41,962 nt of DNA, taken from assembly GCA_005880945.1 (NCBI GenBank), contig VBIU01000057.1:1-41962 (forward strand), read 5' to 3'. The notes beneath the pieces are model-generated. The model was not told the origin of the DNA, did not search any database, and saw nothing but the letters and a program-made list of their open reading frames with translations. Shown piece by piece: positions 30,372 through 38,507 of the stretch. The position numbers and the translations under genes are program-made. Position 1 is the first letter of the stretch. Every line of letters begins with the position of its first letter. This stretch comes from Chloroflexota bacterium. Lineage in GTDB: Bacteria; Chloroflexota; Dormibacteria; Dormibacterales; Dormibacteraceae.

Positions 30372-31872
30372 CGGCACGACCCTCAGCGGATTGAGCGGCC
30401 ATCAGCTCGGCCAGCCGGTAACAGAGCCGCGTTCCCGCCCCAAGAGGCCCACGCGGGATGTCACGGTGGGATTGATTCTCATTCCAGTGGCTGCCGGCGA
30501 TGTCGAGGTGGACCCAGGGCCGTCCCTCGACAAACTCTCCGATGAACATGGCGGCCGTGATCACGCCGGCTTCTCCGTAATAAGCGTTCTTGAGGTCGGC
30601 GCTCTGGCTCTGGATCAGCTCGCGGAAGTCCGGGTAGATCGGCAGGCGCCAGACCCGGTCTCCGGCCGCCTCGCCCGCGGCCGCCACCTGCGCCCAGAGC
30701 CGATCATCGTTGCTGACGGCAGCCGACGCAGCATGACCGAGGGCGGCCCGCGCGTCGCCGGTAAGCGTTGCCAGGTCGACGATGTGAGTGGCGCCGGACC
30801 GCAGCGCATAGGTGATCGCGTCGGCCAGCACAAGACGCCCTTCCGCGTCGGTGTTGAGCACCTCGACCGTCTTTCCGGACGCGCTCGTCCATACGTCTCC
30901 GGGTCGTTGGGCGCCGCGGCCTGGCAAGTTCTCGGCGGTCGCGATCACTGCCATCACGTTGATGGGCAGGCGACTCTCGGCCACGACCTGGATGGCGGCC
31001 ATGACAGCCGCCGCCCCGCCCATGTCGCCACGCATCTTGACCATGGCTTCGTCGGACTTCAACGAGAGTCCGCCGCTGTCGAAGGTGATGCCCTTGCCGA
31101 CGAGAGCCAGGCTTGGTCCGTCTGTCGCGCCGCCTCGATACATCAGTCTGATCAGGCGCGGCTCCTCATCGGAAGCGGCGCCGACTGCCGCCAGCAGCCT
31201 GTAACCGCCGGCGGTCAGAGCCTCCGCCCCAAGGGTCTCGCATTCCAGCCCGAACTTGACCGCAAGCTCGCGAGCGATGGCCTCGAGGCGTACCGGACCC
31301 AGCTCGTTGGCGGGGGCATTCTGCCATTCGCGAGCCCTGGCGGTGGCCTCGCCGAGCCGCCTGGAGGTGTCAACCACATGGTCAGGCGCGTCGCCGAAGC
31401 CGACCAGGGCGAGGTCGGTCAACACGGATGGATGGCGCCCCGTGCTCCGGCCCCGGCGGTCCCAGCTGCCGGCAACGCACCCCTCGATGACGGGGCCGAG
31501 ATCCGCAAGACGGAGCGCGCCGGCCCTCAAAACGGCGATCTTTCCGTGGCCGAACTCCCGACCCACCCTCACCATCTCCTGGTGCGCGAACCGGAGCCGG
31601 GAGCCGTCCAGCTCAGCAGCAGCCCCAAGACCATATAGAAGGACGCGTGGGCTGGCGATGCCTGCCCGTGCGGGCAGAAGGAGCACCTCGTGGAGGCGCC
31701 CGCGATGCTCTCCCGAGGCGGCAAACGCGGCCGCGCCTGGGTCGAGCCCCATGAGCACCTGGTCAGCAGGGGCACCCGACATGACTGGCACCGCAAGCAC
31801 GTCGGCGGCGACTGATGCCGCCGCGTCGACTTGCGGGACCAATACAACCCTGACGGGCCGGCCTTCTTTCAC
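30358..31872 (-). CDS. pepA: Leucyl aminopeptidase, M17 family
   Basis: This 504-residue cytosolic metallo-aminopeptidase has a macro-like N-terminal domain and the M17 catalytic domain. Motifs include 'LVGKGITFDSGGLSLK' with the metal-binding Lys and Asp, 'MRGDMGGAAAV', the family signature 'NTDAEGRL' and 'DLATLTGDA'. It would release N-terminal amino acids from imported peptides. The GTG start at 31872 has no ribosome binding site; TATACA lies 8 bases upstream on the minus strand and could be the -10 of a leaderless message. It diverges from the peptide ABC importer operon. Confidence 0.94.
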   Translation of the reverse strand: MKEGRPVRVVLVPQVDAAASVAADVLAVPVMSGAPADQVLMGLDPGAAAFAASGEHRGRLHEVLLLPARAGIASPRVLLYGLGAAAELDGSRLRFAHQEMVRVGREFGHGKIAVLRAGALRLADLGPVIEGCVAGSWDRRGRSTGRHPSVLTDLALVGFGDAPDHVVDTSRRLGEATARAREWQNAPANELGPVRLEAIARELAVKFGLECETLGAEALTAGGYRLLAAVGAASDEEPRLIRLMYRGGATDGPSLALVGKGITFDSGGLSLKSDEAMVKMRGDMGGAAAVMAAIQVVAESRLPINVMAVIATAENLPGRGAQRPGDVWTSASGKTVEVLNTDAEGRLVLADAITYALRSGATHIVDLATLTGDARAALGHAASAAVSNDDRLWAQVAAAGEAAGDRVWRLPIYPDFRELIQSQSADLKNAYYGEAGVITAAMFIGEFVEGRPWVHLDIAGSHWNENQSHRDIPRGPLGAGTRLCYRLAELMAAQSAEGRADAGT

Positions 31873-31880
31873 CAGAAGAA

Positions 31881-31886
31881 TGTATA
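31881..31886 (-). promoter_or_regulatory. Candidate -10 (TATACA) of pepA
   Basis: On the minus strand TATACA matches the -10 consensus in five of six positions and ends 8 bases before the pepA GTG. With no Shine-Dalgarno present, a leaderless transcript is plausible. No matching -35 was found. Confidence 0.35.
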
Positions 31887-31959
31887 TTGGCGCGGTTTAG
31901 ATATTTCTCGCCGAGATTTGCCGTCTCGAAGCGGGTTTTGGGGGAGGTGCAGCCGCCTG

Positions 31960-33546
31960 ATGCAGCGACGCAGCACGTTCTTGATAGCCACCCTGAGCAT
32001 GCTCACGTTTCTCCTCGCCGCCTGCGCGAACGGGAGCTCCACCAACGGCGTGTCGGGCCAGACGCTTGTCGTCGATGACGCCTACACGTGGGACTTCAGC
32101 AAGGACACGGACCCCAGTCGGGGCGGCGTCGACTTCGATGCCGATCCGTTCTTCCATGCCATCTACGACAGCCTGCTCACCTTCAAGCTGGGGGATTCCT
32201 CGACACCAATCCCGTTGGTCGCCGAGTCCTACACGGTTTCGCCGGACGCCAAGACTTTCACCTTCACGATCCGCAAGGACGTCAAGTTCGCCGACGGAAC
32301 TCCATTGACCGCCCACGACGTCGAGTTCACATACAACCGGCTCCTGAACCTTCATGACAACCCCGTCTACCTCCTCGACGGGATCTCGTCCATGAAGGCG
32401 ACCGATGACTACACGTTCGTTCTCGTCTCGTCGGTCCCCAACCCCGCTATCCCATTCATCGTCACCAATCCTGCCCTCGGCATCATCAACTCCACGCTGC
32501 TGAAGGCCCACGGCGGGACCGACGCAGCAGACGCTGCCACCACCGACAAGGCCCACGACTTTCTGGGCACGACCTCGGTGGGAAGCGGGCCGTACACGAT
32601 GGCCTCGGTCACCACTTCGCAGGTGGTGATGAAGGCGAACACCAAGTACTGGGGGCCCGACAAACCCAACTTCGGGACGGTGATCTTCCGGAACGTGGCG
32701 GCTGCGACACAGCTGATCGAGATTCAGAGGGCGTCCAACCAGATCGAGCTCAGCCTGTCCGGCGACCAGGCGGTCAGCCTGAAGAGCAACACCAAGCTGA
32801 CCGTCGACAGCTTCACCTCGCCGAACATCACCTTCGCTTTCTGCAATCGCAAGACCACCCCGTCCTGTGCAAACCAGCATTTCGTCAACGCCATCCGGTA
32901 CGGAATCGACTACCAGGGACTCGTCAGCGTGGCTGGTGCCGGCGCCACTCAGGCACCGGGCGTGGTCCCGTCGCAGTTCCTCGGCGCCCTCACGCAGGAG
33001 CAGGCCGTCAAGCGCGATGTGGCCAAGGCCAAGAGTGAGCTGGCGGCCTCGGGTATCAGCAATCCCACGATCCAGCTCGACTACACGATCAGCAGCACGG
33101 GCCTCGACGACTCGCTGGCGGCCAAGATCAAGGCCAACCTGGCAGAGGTCGGCATCACCGTAAACCTCAACGGGCAGCCCAGCTCGATCGCGACGCCCAA
33201 CTACCGCGGCGCCAAGTACGCGCTGGGCCTCGCGGGCTGGGCACCCGACTATCCGGATCCCAACGACTACCTCGCGTTCCTGCCCGGCCAGCTGGTCGGC
33301 AAGCGTGCGGGCTGGCTCATCGGCATGGCACCGGATATCGATGCGCTCGGCGCCAAGGCCGGCTCGACAGCGGACAATGCCGCTCGTGGCCAGCTCTTCG
33401 TGCAGCTGCAGATGTTGCTCAACCAGGAGAGCCCAATGCTGCCGCTCATCCAGCCCGGGCAGTCCGTGGTAGCCACGAACAACCTCACCAATGTCATCTA
33501 CAGCCCGGTCTGGTACCTCGACCTCGCTTCGATCGGCACCCACTGA
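31960..33546 (+). CDS. Peptide-type ABC transporter substrate-binding lipoprotein (SBP family 5)
   Basis: This 528-residue periplasmic-face lipoprotein has a lipid signal peptide 'MQRRSTFLIATLSMLTFLLAAC', with the lipidated Cys at residue 22. The family-5 hallmarks are 'PLVAESYTVSPDAKTFTFTIRKDVKFADGTPLTAHDVEFTYNR', 'VGSGPYTM' and 'YALGLAGWAPDYPDPNDYLAFL'. It would bind oligopeptides or a related solute and deliver them to the two permeases downstream. The ATG at 31960 is chosen; the purine-rich GGGGGAGGT lies 11 bases upstream, slightly far. It is the first gene of the operon, divergent from pepA. Confidence 0.93.
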   Translation: MQRRSTFLIATLSMLTFLLAACANGSSTNGVSGQTLVVDDAYTWDFSKDTDPSRGGVDFDADPFFHAIYDSLLTFKLGDSSTPIPLVAESYTVSPDAKTFTFTIRKDVKFADGTPLTAHDVEFTYNRLLNLHDNPVYLLDGISSMKATDDYTFVLVSSVPNPAIPFIVTNPALGIINSTLLKAHGGTDAADAATTDKAHDFLGTTSVGSGPYTMASVTTSQVVMKANTKYWGPDKPNFGTVIFRNVAAATQLIEIQRASNQIELSLSGDQAVSLKSNTKLTVDSFTSPNITFAFCNRKTTPSCANQHFVNAIRYGIDYQGLVSVAGAGATQAPGVVPSQFLGALTQEQAVKRDVAKAKSELAASGISNPTIQLDYTISSTGLDDSLAAKIKANLAEVGITVNLNGQPSSIATPNYRGAKYALGLAGWAPDYPDPNDYLAFLPGQLVGKRAGWLIGMAPDIDALGAKAGSTADNAARGQLFVQLQMLLNQESPMLPLIQPGQSVVATNNLTNVIYSPVWYLDLASIGTH

Positions 33547-34603
33547 CACACTAGGAGCGGCGCTTGCGAAGCGCCGCTCACAACATCCCCTCATCTTCTT
33601 CATCGGGCGACGGCTCGTCGCGCTGGTGTTCCTGTGCCTTGGCGTGAGCGTGATGGCATTTGTCCTTACCACAGTGGTGCCGGGCGATCCAGCCGTTGCG
33701 AACCTTGGAGATAGAGCCTCATCCGACCCCACGGCAGTGCGCCTCTACCGAGAGCACTTCGGCCTCGACAAACCCCTGCCGGTCCAGTACTTCGTCTATC
33801 TCGGCAACCTTCTTCACGGCGACCTCGGTGAGTCCGAGCAGAGCCGGCGTGCGGTCCGCATCGACCTTGCCGAGTACATCCCGGCAACCGCCGAGCTCGC
33901 CATCACATCGATGGTGCTCGCACTTCTGCTCGGCGTGACGCTTGGGGTAATCGCCGCGCTGCGGCGCAACCGGCTCACAGACCAGGTCATCCGAGTGGTG
34001 TCTCTCGGGGGTATGTCGACGCCTCAGTTCTGGCTGGCGCTGGTGGCGCTATATGTCTTCTTTTACAAGTTGAACTGGGTGCCCGGCGCCGGCCGGCTCG
34101 ACGCGATCGTGCTGCCACCGCCCCATGTGACCGGGCTCTTCTCGATCGACGCCCTGGCTGCGGGACAGCTCGACGTCTTCCTGAACACGGTTCAGCACCT
34201 GATCCTGCCGGCGTGCGTCCTGGCCGCCTTCAACATGGGCCTCTTTACCCGCTTCACCCGGTCAGCAGTGCTCGAAGTCCTGGAGAACGACTACGTGAGA
34301 ACCGCCCGCGCCAAAGGGCTGCCAGAGGTGACTGTGGTGTTCCGGCATGTACTGCGAGCCGCCTCGCCGCCGATTGTCACCGTCGTCGGGCTCGCGTTCG
34401 GCAACGTCATGACCGGTACGGTCCTGGTCGAGAACATCTTCTCCTGGCCGGGGATCGGCCAGTACTCGTACCGGAGCGCGACCGGGCTCGACTTGACCGC
34501 CATCGTGGGGGTGATGCTCTTCGTTGCGATCGTCTACATCCTGGTCAACATGGTCGTCGACATCCTCTACGCCGTCATCGATCCGCGGGTCGGGCTGGCG
34601 TGA
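33491..34603 (+). CDS. Peptide-type ABC transporter permease, DppB type
   Basis: This inner-membrane permease has the DppB features 'FFIGRRLVALVFLCLGVSVMAFVLTTVVPGDPA' (first membrane helix and the GDPA motif), five further hydrophobic segments and the EAA loop 'TARAKGLPEVTVVFRHVLRAASPPIVT'. The start is problematic: homology-like sequence begins near 33590, but the only usual start codon before it in frame is ATG at 33491, inside the binding-protein gene. That start adds about 35 residues unlike the family and runs through a strong hairpin (33555-33579). A rare start codon after the hairpin is the alternative. The stop overlaps the next gene as GTGA. Confidence 0.88.
   Translation: MSSTARSGTSTSLRSAPTDTLGAALAKRRSQHPLIFFIGRRLVALVFLCLGVSVMAFVLTTVVPGDPAVANLGDRASSDPTAVRLYREHFGLDKPLPVQYFVYLGNLLHGDLGESEQSRRAVRIDLAEYIPATAELAITSMVLALLLGVTLGVIAALRRNRLTDQVIRVVSLGGMSTPQFWLALVALYVFFYKLNWVPGAGRLDAIVLPPPHVTGLFSIDALAAGQLDVFLNTVQHLILPACVLAAFNMGLFTRFTRSAVLEVLENDYVRTARAKGLPEVTVVFRHVLRAASPPIVTVVGLAFGNVMTGTVLVENIFSWPGIGQYSYRSATGLDLTAIVGVMLFVAIVYILVNMVVDILYAVIDPRVGLA
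33555..33579 (+). promoter_or_regulatory. Strong 11-base-pair hairpin at the binding protein/permease junction
   Basis: Arms GAGCGGCGCTT and AAGCGCCGCTC pair perfectly around GCG, beginning 8 bases after the binding-protein stop. No T-run follows. Such hairpins between binding-protein and permease genes commonly stabilise the upstream message and dampen expression downstream (as with malE-malF). Confidence 0.65.
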
Positions 34604-35478
34604 GCAGCGTCACCGTCCTCAGGCAGCCGGTGGCATCAGCCTGGCGCCGTATTCCTGGCGCCTGGAGGCAACCGCTGACCGTGGTGGGCTTGGTGGTCGT
34701 CGCCGCTTGGCTCTTGGTTGCCCTGCTGGCGCCCTGGTTGGCTCCTCACGACCCCCTCGCGCAAGGCTCGAATCTCTACCAGGCCCCCTCGGCCACGCAT
34801 CTCCTCGGCACCGACGAGCTCGGCCGCGACGTCTTCTCGCGCGTGCTCTGGGGCGCACGGATCTCGATCCCGCTGGCCATGCTGCTGGTGGTCCTGGCCT
34901 TCCTGATTGGGGGCACTCTTGGAGGCCTCGCCGGCTACCTGGGCGGCTGGGTGGACGAGCTGGTGATGAGAGGCGCGGACTTCGTGTTTGCCGTGCCCAC
35001 GATATTGCTGGCGATGGCTGTGGTGGCCGCGCTCGGGCCAGGTTTGTTCCACGCCGTCCTCGCGGTGGTGCTTGTTTCGTGGCCAGGCCATGCCCGGGTG
35101 GTCAGAGGGTTGGTGCGGACGATCATGCAGTCCGAGTACGTTGCGGTCGGTCGCTTGCTGGGGTCGCCCACCCACCGCGCGCTCGCCGTCGACGTGCTGC
35201 CCAACATCGCCGGTCCTGTGAGCGTTCTGGCCGCCCTGGAGACCGGTAACGCGATCTTGCTGTTGAGCGCCCTGTCCTTCTTGGGCCTCGGAGCGCGACC
35301 GCCAGACCCCGAATGGGGCTCGATGGTGTCCACCGGGGCGCAACACTTCGAGGCCTGGTGGATCGGCGTGTTCCCAGGGATTGCGATAGTAAGCATCGTC
35401 CTCGCCTTCAATTTCCTAGGCGACAGCCTTCGGGACGCGTTCGATCCGAAGACGATCATCAAGGCCCGCGGAGCGTGA
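34600..35478 (+). CDS. Peptide-type ABC transporter permease, DppC type
   Basis: This 292-residue second permease starts at GTG 34600, overlapping the preceding stop as GTGA. It has an N-terminal membrane helix ('TVVGLVVVAAWLLVALLAPWLAPHDP'), the family motif 'HLLGTDELGRDVFSRVLWGARISI' and the EAA loop 'VAVGRLLGSPTHRALAVDVLPNIAGPVSVLAAL'. The C-terminus 'FLGDSLRDAFDP' is typical of DppC/OppC. It pairs with the DppB-type permease to form the channel. Confidence 0.95.
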   Translation: MSSVTVLRQPVASAWRRIPGAWRQPLTVVGLVVVAAWLLVALLAPWLAPHDPLAQGSNLYQAPSATHLLGTDELGRDVFSRVLWGARISIPLAMLLVVLAFLIGGTLGGLAGYLGGWVDELVMRGADFVFAVPTILLAMAVVAALGPGLFHAVLAVVLVSWPGHARVVRGLVRTIMQSEYVAVGRLLGSPTHRALAVDVLPNIAGPVSVLAALETGNAILLLSALSFLGLGARPPDPEWGSMVSTGAQHFEAWWIGVFPGIAIVSIVLAFNFLGDSLRDAFDPKTIIKARGA

Positions 35479-36455
35479 CACCGCTCCTCAGCGTCCGTGA
35501 CCTGCACGTGTGGCTGGATACCGCGCGAGGTCCGCTTTCGATTGTCGACGGCGTCAGCTTCGACGTCGGGGAGGGCCAGGTGTTCGGGCTGGCGGGCGAG
35601 AGCGGCAGCGGCAAGACGATCACGGCATTGGCACTGCTCGGACTGCTGCCGGCCGGCGCACGAACCGGCGGGGTGGCGATCATGGCCGGCCGCGACCTTC
35701 TGGCGATGCGCACCTCCGAGCGGCGCAGGACCCGCGGCCGTGAGATCGCGATGGTGTTCCAGGACCCCACTTCCTCGCTGCATCCGATGCTCACGATCGA
35801 GCGCCAGCTCACTGAGCACCTGCGCTATCAGCTCGGCTTGAGCGGGAAGGAAGCTCATCTTCGCGCAGTCGCTCTGCTCACCGAAGTGCGGATGCCCGAT
35901 CCCGAAGCGGCCATGCGCGGTTACCCGCACCAATTCAGCGGCGGCATGCGGCAGCGAATCCAGATTGCCATCGGCCTTGCGTGCGAGCCACGCCTTTTGA
36001 TAGCCGACGAGCCGACTACCGCACTCGACGTGACAGTTCAGGCCGGAATCCTGCGACTGCTGCGCCGGCTATGTAAGGAGAAGAACCTTGCGGTCATCCT
36101 GATCACGCACGACCTCGGGGTCCTGTCGGCGCTCGCCGACTCGATCACCGTCATGTATGCGGGTCGGGTGGCCGAGTCAGGCCCTACATCCCAGGTGATG
36201 GGACATGCGCGGCACCCATACACCCGAGGGCTCATCGATGCGCTGCCGCACCCGGAGGCACCTGACCGCGTCCTGATCCCAATCGCGGGCGATCCCGCCA
36301 GCCCGGAATCAAGGCCCTCCGGATGCGCCTTCCACCCTCGATGCCGATACTCGAGACCGTCGTGCCAGATCGCCATTCCGCCGTTGATCCCGATCGACGA
36401 TGGGCGCGAGATGGCGTGCCCGGTCGATCCTTTTATGGCGAGCGTGGCGCGTTGA
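35475..36455 (+). CDS. Peptide-type ABC transporter ATPase, DppD type
   Basis: This 326-residue ATPase has Walker A 'GESGSGKT', Q-loop '[15 protein letters not shown]', signature '[16 protein letters not shown]', Walker B '[12 protein letters not shown]' and switch His in '[14 protein letters not shown]'. It ends in the oligopeptide-ATPase tail with four cysteines ('[18 protein letters not shown]...MACP') that in related proteins bind an iron-sulfur cluster. The start is GTG at 35475, overlapping the DppC stop as GTGA. Confidence 0.95.
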   Translation: MTPLLSVRDLHVWLDTARGPLSIVDGVSFDVGEGQVFGLAGESGSGKTITALALLGLLPAGARTGGVAIMAGRDLLAMRTSERRRTRGREIAMVFQDPTSSLHPMLTIERQLTEHLRYQLGLSGKEAHLRAVALLTEVRMPDPEAAMRGYPHQFSGGMRQRIQIAIGLACEPRLLIADEPTTALDVTVQAGILRLLRRLCKEKNLAVILITHDLGVLSALADSITVMYAGRVAESGPTSQVMGHARHPYTRGLIDALPHPEAPDRVLIPIAGDPASPESRPSGCAFHPRCRYSRPSCQIAIPPLIPIDDGREMACPVDPFMASVAR

Positions 36456-37441
36456 GCCTGCTCGAGCTGCGCGACGTCAAGGTGGTGTACCAGCGCCGCG
36501 ACGGCACACTCGTGCCGGCGGTGGCGGGCGCCAGCCTGGACGTCGATGCCGGCGAGATCGTCGGCCTGGTCGGCGAAACCGGCTGCGGCAAATCCTCGCT
36601 TGCCAAGGCTGCGGTCGGCCTGGTGCCGGTGGCAGCGGGAACGGTCACCTTCGATGGGCGGCCGGTCCATGTCCTCGGCCGCCGCGCCCGCCGGGCCAGC
36701 GAGCGGCGTCTACAGCTCGTCTTCCAGAATCCGTATGAGTCGATCAACCCGCGCCGCACCGTGGGCGCCCAGGTCGCCGACGCTTTCGCCATCAGCCACA
36801 CGCTGCCACGGGAGAGCTGGCGGGCGCGAGTGGACGAGCTGCTCCGCCGCGTGGGACTTCCTCTCAACCTTGCGCGGCGCTTTCCGCACCAGTTGAGCGG
36901 CGGACAGAGGCAGAGGATCGCAATCGCCCGCGCGCTCGCGGCGGATCCCGCGATGATCGTTCTCGATGAACCGCTCTCGGCGCTTGATTCGTCGGTGCAG
37001 GCCCAGGTCGCAAATCTTCTCGTCGACCTTGCCCGAGACCTGCACGTGGGGATGTTGCTGATCTCGCACGATCTGGCCATCGTCCGTCACGTCGCCCATC
37101 GCACCGCCGTCATGTACCTCGGCGTCATTGTCGAGACGGCGCCGACCGCCGGCCTATGGAGGAAGCCGATGCATCCCTATACGCAGGCGCTGATCGATGC
37201 CGTCCCGCACGCCGATGGCGCCGGCCATCTGCCGGTGGCGCTGTCAGGTGAGATTCCGGACCCCGCCCGGCCGCCGTCGGGTTGCCGCTTCCACCCTCGA
37301 TGCCCGCACGTGATGGAGCGGTGTCTCTCCGATGTACCCGAACTGGTGAAACATGGCGGCGACCGCCAGGTCGCATGCTGGCTGCACGAGGAACCGGTCG
37401 CCGCGCGTCCGGCTGACGACCTCCGAAGAGTGTCGCGGTGA
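36452..37441 (+). CDS. Peptide-type ABC transporter ATPase, DppF type
   Basis: This 329-residue second ATPase has Walker A 'GETGCGKSS', Q-loop 'LVFQNPYESINPRRTV', signature 'LSGGQRQRIAIARALA', Walker B 'MIVLDEPLSALD' and switch His in 'LISHDLAIVRHVAH'. It ends in the Cys-rich tail 'PSGCRFHPRCPHVMERC...VACW'. The start is TTG at 36452, overlapping the preceding stop as TTGA. The open frame upstream of it is a shadow of the DppD-type gene. Confidence 0.95.
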   Translation: MSLLELRDVKVVYQRRDGTLVPAVAGASLDVDAGEIVGLVGETGCGKSSLAKAAVGLVPVAAGTVTFDGRPVHVLGRRARRASERRLQLVFQNPYESINPRRTVGAQVADAFAISHTLPRESWRARVDELLRRVGLPLNLARRFPHQLSGGQRQRIAIARALAADPAMIVLDEPLSALDSSVQAQVANLLVDLARDLHVGMLLISHDLAIVRHVAHRTAVMYLGVIVETAPTAGLWRKPMHPYTQALIDAVPHADGAGHLPVALSGEIPDPARPPSGCRFHPRCPHVMERCLSDVPELVKHGGDRQVACWLHEEPVAARPADDLRRVSR

Positions 37442-38088
37442 ACCCTAGGTTCGAGCCGGCGGGAACCGGCCGGCTGGCGAAACAGGCGTATCAGCAAGTG
37501 CGACGGGAGATCCTCCGCCAGCGGCTGGAGGCCGGCACGATTCTCAATGAGGGGTCGATCGCCGAATCGCTGGGGATGTCCAAGACTCCTGTCCGGCATG
37601 CGCTTTACGCCTTACGCCAAGAGGGGTTGCTCGAGGCCGGCCCTCGCCGCCAGCTCGTCGTGCGCAACCTGTCGCCGGTACAGCTCGCTGAGTTGGTCGC
37701 TGTGCGCGAGGCCCTCGAACGGATCGCCGTCAGCCATGCGTGCCAGCACATGAACGATGACGATTTCGACTATCTAAGAACTCTGCTTCGGCGCCAGCGC
37801 CGGTTTGCTGAGGCCGGTGAAGATGACGACTTCGTCGAATGCGACGAAGAAATGCACATCGCGATCTCGGCGCGATCGGGGCTCCAGCTGGTACCACAGC
37901 TGCTGAACCAGCTCCGGGGGTTCGTTCGCCTGATGCAGATGAGGGCGCGGCGCGATCCAGGCCACCTGTTCCGGGTCCTGGACGAGCACGTACGGCTCGT
38001 CGACGCGATCGAGCAGCGGGACCAGGAGGGCGCCCTGGCGGCGCTCGCCCAACACCTACACACGACCGAGTACATCCTCGCCGACTGA
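37438..38088 (+). CDS. GntR-family regulator, FCD (FadR) subtype
   Basis: This 216-residue regulator has a winged helix-turn-helix at about residues 12-75 ('QAYQQVRREILRQRLEAGTILNEGSIAESLGMSKTPVRHALYALRQEGLLEAGPRR'). An all-helical FCD ligand domain follows, in which 'DEEMHIAI', 'DEHVRLVDAI' and 'ALAQHL' carry the Asp and His residues that usually hold a metal and a carboxylate ligand. The start is GTG at 37438, overlapping the DppF stop as GTGA. It is therefore translated with the importer and probably controls it, perhaps together with divergent pepA. Confidence 0.94.
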   Translation: MNPRFEPAGTGRLAKQAYQQVRREILRQRLEAGTILNEGSIAESLGMSKTPVRHALYALRQEGLLEAGPRRQLVVRNLSPVQLAELVAVREALERIAVSHACQHMNDDDFDYLRTLLRRQRRFAEAGEDDDFVECDEEMHIAISARSGLQLVPQLLNQLRGFVRLMQMRARRDPGHLFRVLDEHVRLVDAIEQRDQEGALAALAQHLHTTEYILAD

Positions 38089-38103
38089 GCTTGGCCGGTG
38101 GCC

Positions 38104-38421
38104 CTAGCGGGTCGCCACCTTGCGCATTGCCTCGTGGATGACGTGTCCGTCGTGCCACTCTGGCTCAGACTCGAGATGCTGCAGCAAGCGCTTGTACTCA
38201 CCGTCCATCTCCGGGCTGTCCGCGTTTTTCTTGTACGACTGCTCGCTGTCGAAGACGACGCAGAGCCAGACCTCGTTCGGGTTCTCGGTGCTGCGAAAGA
38301 CCGTGAGGTATTTCCAGCCTTCTGGCGGCGACTCGTCGAACTTCTCCATGTCCGCCGTCAGCTCCTTTTCGTGCCCGGGCTTGACGCGGTATTTGGCGAT
38401 CGTGCCGAATCCCTGTGACAT
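38104..38421 (-). CDS. Small dimeric alpha/beta barrel (ABM-like) protein
   Basis: This 105-residue protein has the ferredoxin-like pattern of antibiotic-biosynthesis-monooxygenase-like proteins: strand 'GTIAKYRVKPGHEKELTADMEKF', strand 'WKYLTVFRSTENPNEVWLCVVFDSEQSYKKNAD' and helix 'DGEYKRLLQHLESEPEWHDGHVIHE'. The function is unknown; members include haem-degrading and quinol monooxygenases, and none can be assigned here. The ATG start at 38421 has a good ribosome binding site (GGAGGT). It converges with the GntR gene (15 bases between stops). Confidence 0.8.
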   Translation of the reverse strand: MSQGFGTIAKYRVKPGHEKELTADMEKFDESPPEGWKYLTVFRSTENPNEVWLCVVFDSEQSYKKNADSPEMDGEYKRLLQHLESEPEWHDGHVIHEAMRKVATR

Positions 38422-38462
38422 CGTCCTAAACCTCCAGCCGAAGATGGCTCGATTCTAGACGC

Positions 38463-38507
38463 GCCGGCTGGTTCGACGAAGCCGACGCTGGACCGAGCTC
38501 AGCCGGC
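38463..38507 (-). terminator. Long-loop stem after ftsH, possible terminator
   Basis: Arms GCCGGCTG (38463-38470) and CAGCCGGC (38500-38507) are perfect complements separated by 29 bases; the second overlaps the last codons of ftsH. With no T-run this is at most a Rho-dependent or processing signal. Confidence 0.25.

Noticed and set aside
31897..33732. 611-codon minus-strand open frame opposite the binding-protein gene
   Set aside because: It mirrors the SBP family 5 gene, which has a lipobox and conserved motifs; the antisense translation has none.
38097..38119. GGTGGC...GCCACC stem between the GntR gene and the ABM-like gene as a bidirectional terminator
   Set aside because: Only 6 base pairs with an 11-base loop, no T-run, and partly within the ABM-like coding end; too weak to annotate.
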